Numbered from the stretch's first letter, positions 1-8,956 are shown. The stretch: DNA of 64,000 nt from Liquorilactobacillus aquaticus DSM 21051 (GCF_001436755.1 NZ_AYZD01000017.1:75062-139061); one strand, 5' to 3'. Program-made: numbers and translations. Notes: generated from the letters alone by a model not told the origin.

Positions 1-364
1 GTATGAGCCAAAGGTTCATAAAATACTCGCATATAAAATAGGACGACAGATGAATGCGAAACTAGTAGTAGATACAGTTAACCAAGCACTTGAACATCAT
101 AAAAGGCCAGCATATTTTCATTCAGATATGGGTTCACAATATACGAGCTGTGATGTTGAAAATTTGCTTAGACGACATCAAATCTTCCATTCATATTCTA
201 AGCAAGGATATCCTTACGATAATGGCCAAGTAGAAGCTTTTCATTCGTTATTAAAACGAGAATTTATTTTTCAAACGCACTTCTCAAGCTTTGAGGACTT
301 AATTCTCAGAACCTCAAATTATATTAATTGGTTCAATACTGAAAGAATCAGAACAAGTGTCTAG
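1..364 (+). mobile_element. IS3-family transposase, C-terminal fragment (truncated at both ends)
   Basis: The reading frame is open from the left edge of the window and stops at 362-364. It carries the last two acidic residues of a DDE integrase core: the Asp in HSDMGSQYTS and the Glu in QVEAFHSLLKREF, followed by the YINWFNTERIRTS stretch typical of IS3-group OrfB proteins. The protein stops right after that stretch, where family members normally continue about 20-30 residues, so the 3' end is lost or mutated. I found no terminal inverted repeat after it. Taken with the gene-poor DNA to its right, this looks like a decayed insertion sequence end. The start lies outside the window. Confidence 0.8.
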
Positions 365-800
365 AAAAACATGTGTCAAATGTTGACTTAGGAGCAATAT
401 GATTTTGGCATAAAAAGCCTCTTCTAATAATTATTATATTTGAAAGGTACACCATAAAAATGGTCTATGCTATCATTAATAAGATCATTATTTTTTACAT
501 TGAAGGGAGGTGTATAAAGCTACGAAAAAAACAAAAGGTCAGTATATTTCTTTATAGAATGAATAAATGGTTAAAGCTATAGTGCGGATAAAAATGCTTT
601 AGTTAGATGAGGCGTCAATATGGATTTAGCTTATAGTTTGGATTTTGTGACGGAATTTAAGCGTGGAAACAACCAGGGACATTAATCAATTGTATTTTTT
701 TATGTTCAATTTTGATGAAATGAATTTTATGATTGGCATAATATTTATTTCATTGTGACTGAATTTTTTTAAATTATATATTGGGAATTGAGGTACAATA
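365..800. other. Gene-poor AT-rich intergenic stretch
   Basis: No reading frame of convincing length lies between the transposase remnant and the CPBP gene. A GGGAGG sequence near 504 has no useful start codon behind it. I looked for a small double-glycine bacteriocin precursor, because CPBP proteins often sit beside bacteriocins, and saw none. It may be remnant DNA from the insertion sequence. Confidence 0.4.
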
Positions 801-1502
801 GTGAAATTAAGAATTAGAAAAACTATGATTTTTTTTAAGAATATTTTTACTGTTATTTTTATTACGTGGTTTATCGGACTGTTTATGGAATTTCCTATAG
901 CTTTCCCAGGGATAAAAAATTCTATTTTTAGGATATTACTAGGTGTTATTTTTTATGTATTTGAGATTATTGGACTATATATATTTGGGAATTGGATAAA
1001 AAAAGAGAGAAGCAGTAAATGGTCAAGTCCAATTGACAAGATGGAAAATTTCAGAAATAAGAGAACATGGATTATTATTTGCATATGCCTACTAATTGCG
1101 TTAGCAGTGGCATTTATATACCAACACATAAATGTTTGGATGAATATCCCAGAAACTAGTAATGATCGAGTTTTTAGTAAGTATAATCAGTCTGGATCTA
1201 TTTTATTTTTAAGCTCTGTAGTGTTGTTCGGTCCGATATGTGAGGAAATGCTCTATCGGTATTGTTTCTTTTCATTTGTTAACTTTGAGCAATATTTGAG
1301 TAAATATTGGGTGATATTAACGGTTCTGATTAATGGAGTTTTTTTTGCTTTTTTACATAGTGGGTGTAATCTTGTTCCATTTATATACTATTCATTAATT
1401 GGGATTACATTGGCTAGTTGTTATGTCTTAAACGATGGAGATGTAAAAACTAGTATATTTGTTCATATAGTTGGCAATACCATTATTACCTTGTTTTTTT
1501 AG
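801..1502 (+). CDS. CPBP (Abi) family intramembrane metalloprotease
   Basis: A 233-residue membrane protein with about six hydrophobic segments. The three signatures of the CPBP/CAAX-protease family are visible in order: a glutamate pair in CEEMLYRY (EExxxR motif), FFAFLHSG (FxxxH motif), and a C-terminal HIVGNT with the last histidine and asparagine. These residues would form an intramembrane zinc site. In lactic acid bacteria such proteins serve as bacteriocin self-immunity factors or process membrane proteins; no bacteriocin gene is visible here, so the role is open. Start is GTG at 801, with GAGG about 8 nt upstream. It stands alone between an IS remnant and a structured intergenic region, and its base composition is clearly AT-rich, consistent with accessory DNA. 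Confidence 0.8.
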   Translation: MKLRIRKTMIFFKNIFTVIFITWFIGLFMEFPIAFPGIKNSIFRILLGVIFYVFEIIGLYIFGNWIKKERSSKWSSPIDKMENFRNKRTWIIICICLLIALAVAFIYQHINVWMNIPETSNDRVFSKYNQSGSILFLSSVVLFGPICEEMLYRYCFFSFVNFEQYLSKYWVILTVLINGVFFAFLHSGCNLVPFIYYSLIGITLASCYVLNDGDVKTSIFVHIVGNTIITLFF

Positions 1503-2028
1503 AGTGACTAGCAAGCATGATTATTTAGAGTGTTTTTATGTCAATGCATCGAACTGTTTTCTATGTAGGGTAAGCCAAGCTAATTTATGCATTATTATGT
1601 TGTTAGCACATATAGGTCAAAATTAGTGTTTGCTACTTCAATGTTCTTGAACTTCGTTATGTAAATTAAATAGAGCAAAAGAATAGACGAGAATTGATAA
1701 TATTTCAATCGAAAATTTTTTCGATTTCACGAGAGGGGATATCCTCCAATCAGTAACAAAGTGAGGGTGTCATGAACGTTATCACAGAACAAGTGAAAAA
1801 ACGGCTTGACGCCCAAAATAAGGGCTCAAACCGCCTATAAAATCATTATATTTAGTTATGTGACTGATCGAAATTTGGTCACATTGTTTGAATTAATACA
1901 AAAGCTATCTAACTCTATTTACCCGATCTTCCTGTGGTACTTCAAAAAATAGCAGAGCATTTCAGATCTCTATTTCACAAATTAAATTACAGTAACTAAC
2001 AAGAGTTACTGCTTTTTTGAGTATAAAG
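1503..2028. other. Structured intergenic region with several hairpins and a possible 22-codon ORF
   Basis: No gene of normal size. Visible elements are a perfect hairpin ATCGAAAA-TT-TTTTCGAT at 1708-1725; a near-palindrome around GGATATCC at 1738-1745; a 22-codon ORF on the + strand, ATG 1772 to TAA 1838-1840, with GAGGG about 5 nt upstream; TGTGAC/GTCACA arms at 1859-1864 and 1878-1883; and a clear terminator at 1990-2017. The density of hairpins ending in a terminator suggests a small transcribed RNA, but I cannot name it. Confidence 0.4.
1990..2017 (+). terminator. Rho-independent terminator
   Basis: Perfect 8-bp stem CAGTAACT/AGTTACTG with a 6-nt loop, followed by CTTTTTT on the + strand. 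No annotated + strand gene ends just before it, which supports an unannotated + strand transcript in 1690-1990. It also lies just after the stop of the minus-strand SDR gene. Confidence 0.75.
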
Positions 2029-2919
2029 TTATGGTTTTTGATGTTCAATATCATGAAGAAGAGTAGGTCCTTTTGGTTCCCAATTTAATAATTGTTGAGT
2101 ATAAAGGCTTGATGCAGGATTATCAAACGTGACGAAAGGTGACAACCAAGCAAAATGCTCTCCTGTTTTTTCTTTTGAGATGCTTGTTGTTTGAATGTTT
2201 GAATGTCGACCAATTACTTCAGCAATTTTTGAAAATTCGATTCCCGTCTCACCTACACCGTGCAATACTGTTCCAGCTGGAGCTGACTCTAGTGCCAATT
2301 GAAACAGACGGGCGGCATCTGATCGATGGACTGCTGGCCAGCGATTATCACCTTTAGCAACATAAGCTGATATTCCTTTTTCTTGTGCGAGGTATTTCAA
2401 AGCAGTCGCAAATCCTTGTCTTGTTTCATCATGGACACAAGGTGGCAGTCTTACAACTGATGAACGAACACCCTTTTTAGAAAGGTCGATAATATTTTTT
2501 TCAGCTGCATATCTTGGAAAACCAGGTGTGTTTTCTGTTCCCTGCAGATCTTCCGTTGCAGGTGCCTGATGTGAGTTAAGCATTGTTGTTACTGATGCAG
2601 CTACAAAGGGCTTCCCTGATCCGGAAAGTGCTTCACCAATGGCAGTGATGGCACGAAAATCGTTAGCAATAGTACCTTCAAAATCACTAAACCCATTATC
2701 AAAGGCAAGGTGAATAACTCCATCCGACGCAGCTGCACCACTTTTCAAACTATCTAAATCTTCTAAACTTCCCCGATGAACCTTTGCGCCTAGGGCAGTA
2801 AGAGATTCGGCGGAACGATCTGAGCGTGCCAACCCAACGACTTCGTGACCTGATTTTAATAAATTTGCAGTTACTGCGGATCCAATAAATCCAGTAGCTC
2901 CTGTTATAAAAATACGCAT
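2029..2919 (-). CDS. NAD(P)-dependent SDR-family oxidoreductase (extended/atypical type)
   Basis: A 296-residue cytosolic protein opening with a Rossmann dinucleotide site, GATGFIG at residues 7-13, as in extended short-chain dehydrogenases and NAD-dependent epimerases. The catalytic YxxxK pair is present as YAAEK near residue 137. Residues RSDRSAES after the second strand suggest NADP preference, which is inference. The start is an ATG with GGAGGG about 9 nt upstream. It lies downstream of an AraC-type regulator on the same strand with 253 bp between them, a pairing common for aldehyde/ketone-detoxifying reductases. The substrate cannot be read from sequence. Confidence 0.85.
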   Translation of the reverse strand: MRIFITGATGFIGSAVTANLLKSGHEVVGLARSDRSAESLTALGAKVHRGSLEDLDSLKSGAAASDGVIHLAFDNGFSDFEGTIANDFRAITAIGEALSGSGKPFVAASVTTMLNSHQAPATEDLQGTENTPGFPRYAAEKNIIDLSKKGVRSSVVRLPPCVHDETRQGFATALKYLAQEKGISAYVAKGDNRWPAVHRSDAARLFQLALESAPAGTVLHGVGETGIEFSKIAEVIGRHSNIQTTSISKEKTGEHFAWLSPFVTFDNPASSLYTQQLLNWEPKGPTLLHDIEHQKP

Positions 2920-3172
2920 AATTATTTCCCTCCATTAAAATACAAAGTTTGCTACTTGAGTCAAGTTTCGTAAGAAAAAGACAGAGTGAAATTGCATTTG
3001 AATTTTCATTTCTGAGTAAACACAAGTGTTATCCCAAAAAGTTTTACGCTTACTAGTACTACGGTACACTCTTTGCGACACTAGCAACTACAAATACAGT
3101 ATAACGGAAAATGATTATGGATCCTTATCTATTTGAAGAGCATTCTAGCACAATTCTCTTAAAGTAAAAAAT

Positions 3173-4081
3173 TTACATTTTTGTTTGGAGAATTAAGGCA
3201 TCTTTTTTAGGAGAATTTCCAAAATATTTTTTATAGTCTCTGCTGAACTGAGAGGGACTTAAATAACCGACCAAGTAACCAGCTTCTTGAGCATCAAGAT
3301 GTTTTGATAGCATAATTCTACGAGAAGTTTGTAACCGAATGATTTTTTGATAGTTCAATGGACTCATACCTGTAGTTTTTTTGAAATGAGAGTGGAAAGA
3401 TGAGATGCTCATATGCGCGATCTTTGCTAAATCGGATACTAATACAGGCTGATTGAAGTTCTCTTTGAGCCAGTTAATCGCAGCTGTAATTTGCTGTGTT
3501 TTGGAATTTGTAAAACCTAACTCAGCTAGTGGAACACCAAGCGGTGATTGGAGCAACCTAATTAGGATTTCATCTTTGATTAAAGGGAGTATTAAATCTA
3601 GCTCTTGCTGATTTGTCGAGCTATTCATCATTCTGAAAATAGCATTCAATATTTTGGGATCAATTTTTGTAACATAGACTTTTTCTTGCTTTTTTAATGC
3701 GGGAAGACCGGTCGGATAAACCTTAGGGACGAATTCTGCAATTTTTTCTGGCGTAATCGTTAAGCCTACTCCTAGAAACGGTTTTACTGTAGTGGCCCGA
3801 GTGATTTTTATTTCTAAGGGAAGTGCGACAGGGAAAACAGCCATTTGCATAGCTCCTATGCTAAAAGCGTCCTGTCCGATCAACAGCTTTTTTTCTCCTT
3901 GAGCAACAAACAGGACAGAAGGAGTATAAAAAGCCTTTATCCATTCACTATCAATCTTAGTATAATAATTAGTATAAATATCCAGTTTTTTTTGAGACTG
4001 TGTTCCTTCACCTGAACTGCATTGTTGGATCAATGCTGTTAACTGGGCTAAATCTTGTTGGTAAGAGAGAGCTCTCTGCAT
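3173..4081 (-). CDS. AraC-family transcriptional regulator with AraC_N domain
   Basis: A 302-residue regulator. Residues about 1-170 match the AraC_N cupin-like sensor domain found in YqhC-type regulators. The C-terminal third carries two helix-turn-helix units, with the first recognition region around LAKIAHMSISSFHSHFK and the second ending in GYLSPSQFSRDYKKYFG, the classic AraC signature. The start ATG has AAAGGAG about 9 nt upstream. It precedes the SDR oxidoreductase on the same strand and probably activates it; YqhC of E. coli similarly controls neighbouring aldehyde reductases. No operator could be singled out in the 253-bp gap between the genes. Confidence 0.88.
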   Translation of the reverse strand: MQRALSYQQDLAQLTALIQQCSSGEGTQSQKKLDIYTNYYTKIDSEWIKAFYTPSVLFVAQGEKKLLIGQDAFSIGAMQMAVFPVALPLEIKITRATTVKPFLGVGLTITPEKIAEFVPKVYPTGLPALKKQEKVYVTKIDPKILNAIFRMMNSSTNQQELDLILPLIKDEILIRLLQSPLGVPLAELGFTNSKTQQITAAINWLKENFNQPVLVSDLAKIAHMSISSFHSHFKKTTGMSPLNYQKIIRLQTSRRIMLSKHLDAQEAGYLVGYLSPSQFSRDYKKYFGNSPKKDALILQTKM

Positions 4082-4794
4082 TTTGATGCACTCCTTTTAT
4101 GTTAGATTTAAAGCTTTTAGTCTTCTAATTGTTGGAGGAGGACCATATGGACCCTTATTAATTTATATCAGTTTTTCTTATTCTTAGAAGTTTGTACTTA
4201 AGGAGATGGGGAGGATGAAGCTGTTTTATAGTAACTACAAAATTTTAATAAGAAGCTTTGTGTAAAAGAACAGAAAAGTTTTTTGGTTGTTTATAATAAT
4301 TGGATGAGCTTTTCTCTACATCCTAATCTTAACGAATTTTGATTTAAATGAGAAATAATTAGCCGATATGTCGAATTTTAAGTGTTGCTAAGATTTACAA
4401 GCCCATGTATTTAGATAAAATTATTGTTTTTTTAAGATCACTTGCTCGGAGTGATTTAGAGCTAGAGTCGGGGATGGAGTAGCTGGAAAACAACAGCAGA
4501 CAATGCTGTTAAAATAATAACGCAAAATGTCTTGCTATTTGGCTCAAAAGTCTAGCTTTTCAGCAAAAAATTATTTCTAAACGATCCCAAAATAAATTGT
4601 GCAGTAAAAAGCCATATAGCATAGAAAAAGCGCTGCAGTTATGCTAGATATGAGCGGGCTAGAATTAAAAGACGCGGCTGCCAATGATTCATCATTAGCG
4701 ACCGCGTCTTTTAAAGGTTACTTAGTGGTTCCTCTTCTCGTTTTGAGTGATAATATTTGTTTGCAGATATTTTTTCAAAGTGTTTTACAACTGA
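4082..4794. other. Long intergenic region, no gene seen apart from a terminator
   Basis: About 700 bp without a supported reading frame on either strand. The only clear element is the terminator hairpin at 4667-4712. The stretch contains the divergently used upstream region of the AraC gene and otherwise AT-rich sequence with nothing I recognise. Confidence 0.45.
4667..4712 (-). terminator. Bidirectional terminator after the carotenoid-type membrane protein gene
   Basis: Outer stem AAAAGACGCGG paired with CCGCGTCTTTT, with a second small palindrome AATGAT/ATCATT inside the loop. The terminal A and T runs give a U-tract in either direction. The gene at 4795-5667 ends 80 bp upstream on the minus strand. 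Confidence 0.75.
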
Positions 4795-5667
4795 CTAGCT
4801 TAGAGGAAAACGCCTGAAAACTTTTATTAAAGTTAATAGACCGATTGGAATAACTGAATATAAACCAACTAAGCCCCCAACTTGGTAAATTTGCTGCAGA
4901 TGCCAATTCTGCCCAGCTAGGTCAGTTACGGTTTGAGCAAATGGAGTATTTGATGCTTTCAACATTAATAAAATCACCCATGAATAATAAACTATAATCA
5001 TCTGGATCCAATAACTGCGCTTTTTGATTACATTAGAAATTGTATCTTTTTGGAAATATTTAGTGTACAGAGAAAAGACAAAAAAAATGGAAAAGACGCA
5101 TAAAAACCAGCCTAAATAATTGGAAAATGGGACACCGAAGTAGGCACCGCCGTCTTTCCACCGCCAAGCATGGCTCACGGTTGAACTCCAAGGATCAATT
5201 ACCATGTCCCACATGACCATTATGAAAGAGGCAACAAGAGGTTGAATAATTAATAAGTGACTATTGGTTTGGTTGCTGTAGTGATCGATGAGTGGGCCGC
5301 TCAAGTTCCATGCAATAAGTGCCATTTGAAAATAGGCAATATTGATAAACAAGGGGGTATATATGAACTTAGGTCCTAAGGCGGATGTATAATAATAGTT
5401 TCCAAATGGGAATCCTGTTGCAATGCTAAGATTTTCATAAAAGTTCCCAAAGACAAAAGTTATAAGTAAAAAAATTAGTGTTCCTTTCCAAGTATATCTC
5501 CTCGTTCCTTGCAACAAAGCAAAAATGACTGATAGTAATGTTGCTAAGGCGGCTCCGCTTGTGGCTATTTCACCTTTAGAACTAAGTCCTGTTATAACAG
5601 CAATAATTAAAATCATAAATACCAACAACCAAGTAATCATTAAAGACTTGCGACGACCCTGAAACAT
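4795..5667 (-). CDS. DUF422/CruF-type carotenoid biosynthesis membrane protein
   Basis: A 290-residue protein with about seven to eight hydrophobic helices. Family features of the carotenoid biosynthesis protein group (PF04240) are visible: the GFPFGNYYYT block followed by LG and P, a membrane MWDMVIDPW block, and GGAYFGVPFSNYLGWF. In actinobacteria and deinococci CruF homologues hydrate carotenoid ends. No crtM/crtN genes are in this window, so the substrate here is unknown. The start ATG at 5667 has AAGGAAGG about 8 nt upstream. It is transcribed divergently from a TetR regulator with an inverted repeat between them, which suggests it is that regulator's target. Confidence 0.75.
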   Translation of the reverse strand: MFQGRRKSLMITWLLVFMILIIAVITGLSSKGEIATSGAALATLLSVIFALLQGTRRYTWKGTLIFLLITFVFGNFYENLSIATGFPFGNYYYTSALGPKFIYTPLFINIAYFQMALIAWNLSGPLIDHYSNQTNSHLLIIQPLVASFIMVMWDMVIDPWSSTVSHAWRWKDGGAYFGVPFSNYLGWFLCVFSIFFVFSLYTKYFQKDTISNVIKKRSYWIQMIIVYYSWVILLMLKASNTPFAQTVTDLAGQNWHLQQIYQVGGLVGLYSVIPIGLLTLIKVFRRFPLS

Positions 5668-5718
5668 TTTTTTGACCTTCCTTGCATTTATATTTTGTGC
5701 TACTCTTAGCTAAGATGT

Positions 5719-5746
5719 TACAAATGACTATAATGTTACATTTGTA
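5719..5746. promoter_or_regulatory. Inverted-repeat operator between the DUF422 gene and tetR
   Basis: TACAAATG at 5719-5726 and CATTTGTA at 5739-5746 form a perfect 8-bp inverted repeat separated by 12 bp. ATGTTACA is repeated directly on both arms, and a TATAAT lies between them (5729-5734). This is the usual size and position for a TetR-family operator controlling both divergent genes. Confidence 0.6.
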
Positions 5747-5830
5747 GCTCACAAACCAGAGAATACTGTTTTTGCTTAAGCCCGTCAATATTGAAAACGT
5801 AACAATGGACAAAAGAAAGGTAAATGTTGC

Positions 5831-6409
5831 ATGTTAATATCTAGCAAAATAAATCCACAAGTTCGCCGTACTTACGAGTGGACCTTCGAAGCACTTATGC
5901 TTCTTTTAAAAGAAAAAGAGTTTGATAAAATTACTATTAAAGAAATAACCAACAAGGCAGGAATTGCGCGTCAGACGTTTTATCGAAATTACGTTGATAA
6001 AAATGATATTGTACAAAAATATGTTGACATTATTTTCTCAGATTTTGTAAAACATCTTGATGGTAAGATAAAATCACTAGATATGTGCAAGTGTTATTTT
6101 GATACATTAAAAAAGTACCAGCAGTCATTAATTGAATTAACCCAATTTTATGATTCTGAAGTGATTTATAAAACATTCAGCAAGTATCTAGATATTTTCG
6201 CAGGTTTTCTAAAGCAAAATAATTTGCCTAAAAGATCAGATGCTTTTCCAGAACACCTTAAAAAATATCAAATCATGTATCAAGTTGGAGGAGCTATTTT
6301 TATAACTGCCGAATGGGTCAATAGGAAGATGAAAACACCGGTTGATAAAATGGCTAATATGTTAGAAACCATTAGCGCAGCGAATTATTTCCATGATGGC
6401 AATGATTGA
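5831..6409 (+). CDS. TetR/AcrR-family transcriptional regulator
   Basis: A 192-residue protein. Residues about 14-60 form the TetR helix-turn-helix, seen in the order FDKITIKEITNKAGIARQTFYRNY, where the turn and recognition helix match the family closely. The remaining helical part is the ligand domain and resembles the TetR_C subgroup with a conserved YQVGGAIF segment; the ligand is unknown. AAAGG lies about 10 nt before the ATG. The gene is divergent from the DUF422 membrane protein and the palindrome at 5719-5746 lies between them, so autoregulation and repression of the neighbour are likely. No clear terminator separates it from the ClC gene, but that gene has its own promoter. Confidence 0.88.
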   Translation: MLISSKINPQVRRTYEWTFEALMLLLKEKEFDKITIKEITNKAGIARQTFYRNYVDKNDIVQKYVDIIFSDFVKHLDGKIKSLDMCKCYFDTLKKYQQSLIELTQFYDSEVIYKTFSKYLDIFAGFLKQNNLPKRSDAFPEHLKKYQIMYQVGGAIFITAEWVNRKMKTPVDKMANMLETISAANYFHDGND

Positions 6410-6516
6410 TTTTTAAAGCGTATTAGTTTTATCCAGTAAAAGATCCCTCTAGATGTTAGCGAATGAATTGTTTTATAGAAAAAAATAAGGAAGTGCGGTA
6501 TTCTAGAAATTGTCTT

Positions 6517-6547
6517 TTGATAATAGAAACATTCTTAATGATATAAT
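6517..6547 (+). promoter_or_regulatory. Probable promoter of the ClC gene
   Basis: TTGATA at 6517-6522 and a consensus TATAAT at 6542-6547, spaced 19 bp, ending 38 bp before the favoured GTG start. Confidence 0.5.
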
Positions 6548-6585
6548 TAAGCGAATTTATAAATGTTGGTTAGGTTGTGTGTTGT

Positions 6586-7839
6586 GTGGATAAATCAAAC
6601 AAAAAAAATTTCTATGTTCTGATCTTTTCGACTGTGATTTTAGGCGTAATAGTCGGAGTCAGTTCATTAATGCTAAGCTTATTGTTAGATGGAGTAGAGT
6701 GGATTTTCCTTGGTTTTCAAGAAAGCGCTGCAAATCCAGCCTCGCTTGAAATTTTACCGTTACATCGTTTTTCTTCAGTTTTTATCGGGGGAATAATCGC
6801 AGCACTTATCTGGTGGGTATTACGGACCAGGTTTAAAAAAACAGTTTCGATCAATAAAGCACTCTCGGGCGACCAGATGCCACCAATTCAGACAGCAATT
6901 CATGTTATGACACAGATTTTCTATGTCGGTACCGGTGGATCAATAGGACGCGAACTCGCACCGCGAGAGGCAGGGGCAATGCTTGCGCAAAGATGGAATC
7001 GTTTATTAAAAAAATTTCACTGGGAATTATCAACTGCTGATCAAAAGCTACTACTCGCTGCGGCTGCTGGAGCAGGATTCGCTGGAATTTATATTGCACC
7101 CTTGACGGGTATGTTTTTTTGTGTCGAAGTTTTGTTGAAAAAAGTAAACAAGAGAACGGTTGTTGTTAGTTTAGCCATGTCGACAATTGCAACGTTGATC
7201 GGCATGCTTGCTAAAGGTTTTGAACCATACTATCTAGTCGGAAACCAAAGCTTCCCGTTGTCTTTTTTGATTTTTGCAGTGATGGTCTCACCATTATGCG
7301 GAATAATTGGTTCACTTTTCCGTATAACGTTTAAATGGGCCGAAAAGAATCAAACAAAGGGTAAAAAAATTCTCTGGCAGCTACCAATAATGGCTTTGAT
7401 AACGGGTGTGATTTCAATTTCATTTCCACAAATTATGGGGAATGGACGGGCATTAGCGCAATTGTCGATTGACAATCTAGACCCAAAATTTGTTTGGGTA
7501 CTTTTGCTTGCAGCACTGCTCAAAGCTGTAGTAACTGTTTTTACAATCAGAGCTGGGGCTGCTGGCGGCACCTTGACACCATCGATTGCAATTGGAGCCG
7601 CAGTTGGGACGATACTGGGACTGGTTTTTCAGCTATTTATGCCAAGTATTATCATTTGGCAGTGTGCGTTGTTAGGTGCTTGCAGCCTGCTAGCTGCTTC
7701 TCAGCAGGCGCCATTGATGGCATTGCTAATGATTGTTGAAATTAGCCATCTAGGATATTCTTCATTTCTAGCACTTGCGTTAGGTGTAGTACTATCTGTC
7801 GGAGCGTCTAAGGCTGTTTTAGCAAAAATGATGAAATAA
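6586..7839 (+). CDS. ClC-family chloride channel or anion/proton antiporter
   Basis: A membrane protein of about 417 residues with some ten to twelve hydrophobic helices in the ClC arrangement. The family's second conserved region appears as GTGGSIGRELAPREAG, a variant of the GREGP selectivity motif, and the later GAAGGTLTPSIAIGA block matches GxFxP. It lacks the cytosolic CBS pair, as do many bacterial members. The reading frame opens at GTG 6577, but that codon is only 2-3 nt from the TTAGG ribosome site; GTG 6586 has proper spacing and is preferred. Bacterial ClC proteins exchange chloride or fluoride for protons and help acid resistance or fluoride export. The altered filter means the ion cannot be predicted. 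Confidence 0.85.
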   Translation: MDKSNKKNFYVLIFSTVILGVIVGVSSLMLSLLLDGVEWIFLGFQESAANPASLEILPLHRFSSVFIGGIIAALIWWVLRTRFKKTVSINKALSGDQMPPIQTAIHVMTQIFYVGTGGSIGRELAPREAGAMLAQRWNRLLKKFHWELSTADQKLLLAAAAGAGFAGIYIAPLTGMFFCVEVLLKKVNKRTVVVSLAMSTIATLIGMLAKGFEPYYLVGNQSFPLSFLIFAVMVSPLCGIIGSLFRITFKWAEKNQTKGKKILWQLPIMALITGVISISFPQIMGNGRALAQLSIDNLDPKFVWVLLLAALLKAVVTVFTIRAGAAGGTLTPSIAIGAAVGTILGLVFQLFMPSIIIWQCALLGACSLLAASQQAPLMALLMIVEISHLGYSSFLALALGVVLSVGASKAVLAKMMK

Positions 7840-7937
7840 GTTTTACTAGAAACGAATTAGTTGATTATGTTCATTTTTGCTGAAACAACCGATGTTTGCA
7901 TGACGAGTAGGCGGCAGAATCTAAATGCAGGTATTAA

Positions 7938-7946
7938 TGTTATAAT
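7938..7946 (+). promoter_or_regulatory. Extended -10 promoter of the small gene at 7986
   Basis: TGT directly before a consensus TATAAT (7941-7946) forms an extended -10 element about 40 bp upstream of the start codon. No good -35 box is present at the usual distance, which fits extended -10 promoters. Confidence 0.45.
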
Positions 7947-7985
7947 GAAAACGTACACAGTTTGAATGGAAAGGAGATTATTATT

Positions 7986-8231
7986 ATGTATACGATAAAA
8001 TTAAAAGTATCTTCTTTTGACACAACTTTTTGGGATGACAAAGGCAAGTATTATGTGTCTGGAACGACGAGCAATTCAGAAAAATACAAAGGCGGTATCA
8101 GGTTTAATATCCGTAAGACAAACATTAGCGATTTGGTGAGAACATCCAGTATAGATTTTACAAATGATCCTAATGATAATGCTGTCTTTGATGGCAACGA
8201 TGAGGACAAAGTGCAGCTTTTTTTTGCATAG
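7986..8231 (+). CDS. Small uncharacterised protein, 81 residues
   Basis: The frame is open from a TTG at 7962, but the ATG at 7986 follows AAGGAG with ideal spacing and is the likely start, giving 81 residues. The protein is hydrophilic and acidic, beta-rich in appearance, with repeated Asn/Asp-rich runs near the end (NDPNDNAVFDGNDED) and no membrane segment or signal peptide. I do not recognise the family. It is a single-gene unit: an extended -10 promoter upstream and a strong terminator directly after, which argues that it is a real expressed gene. Confidence 0.65.
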   Translation: MYTIKLKVSSFDTTFWDDKGKYYVSGTTSNSEKYKGGIRFNIRKTNISDLVRTSSIDFTNDPNDNAVFDGNDEDKVQLFFA

Positions 8232-8256
8232 CCTAAAGAAAAAACTAAGATGAATT

Positions 8257-8295
8257 AAAGAGCGTGAAGCTGTGAATCTCAGTTCCACGCTCTTT
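8257..8295. terminator. Bidirectional terminator between convergent genes
   Basis: Stem AAAGAGCGTG/CACGCTCTTT with an inner AA/TT extension. It lies between the small gene ending at 8231 and the minus-strand S51 peptidase ending at 8333 and can serve both. Confidence 0.75.
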
Positions 8296-8332
8296 ATGTT
8301 TTCAATTACAGTATAAAAAGAAAATAATGATA

Positions 8333-8956
8333 TCATTCCCGGCCCATGATGCGGAATCCTGTATCTGTCACGATAATAGCTTCATTATTATTGATAGGAA
8401 TTAAGTCTAACTTGTTCTTGTAAGTTTTAAAGGTTTCTTGTACAGTTTCTATAAAGGGTTCTTCTATATAATGCGGCAGTACGTAAAAGTTAATGATATT
8501 TAAAGCACTATAATCTGTAAGGACGGGTGCTACATTAGGACTATCCATAATTTTATTGTACTCAATATCGGGTGTTAAGATAATGGCTCCCGCAGACTCA
8601 CCGATATAAGGTAAACCTTTGTTTATTCTTTCACGTACTAGCTGAAGCAAGTGCTTGTTCTTTAGCTCTTGCAGCAGATAGAAAGTATTGCCACCGGCTA
8701 TAAATAAGAGCTCTGCTTTCGCTATTTTAGCAAGAACGATACTTTCACTATTCTTGGCAATGTCAAGGTCTTCAATCTTAAAGCCTAGTTTTTTTAGGGC
8801 CTGTTTGCCTTCATCGATGTAGCCTGTGTATTCTTCAACTTTGCTTGCAGTTGAAATATAAAGAACTTTTTTGCTAATGATTTTGTTAGAATTGATGAAT
8901 TCTTTGAACAAAGCTGCAGTTCCTGCGAAATAAGATGTCAAAAAAACTTTTTTCAT
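8333..8956 (-). CDS. Peptidase E-like S51 family serine peptidase
   Basis: A 207-residue cytosolic protein. The S51 family features are in order: LLFIAGGNTFYLL (GGNT substrate loop), GESAGAI with the nucleophilic serine at the nucleophile elbow, and FYVLPHY with a histidine in the expected place. E. coli PepE cleaves Asp-Xaa dipeptides, but lactobacilli have several S51 paralogues with untested specificity. The start ATG has AAGGG about 10 nt upstream. The gene is monocistronic; it converges with the small gene on its left. Function as a dipeptidase is inferred from the family only. Confidence 0.85.
   Translation of the reverse strand: MKKVFLTSYFAGTAALFKEFINSNKIISKKVLYISTASKVEEYTGYIDEGKQALKKLGFKIEDLDIAKNSESIVLAKIAKAELLFIAGGNTFYLLQELKNKHLLQLVRERINKGLPYIGESAGAIILTPDIEYNKIMDSPNVAPVLTDYSALNIINFYVLPHYIEEPFIETVQETFKTYKNKLDLIPINNNEAIIVTDTGFRIMGRE

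Noticed and set aside
365-800. Bacteriocin precursor beside the CPBP gene
   Set aside because: No short ORF with a double-glycine leader and ribosome site was found.
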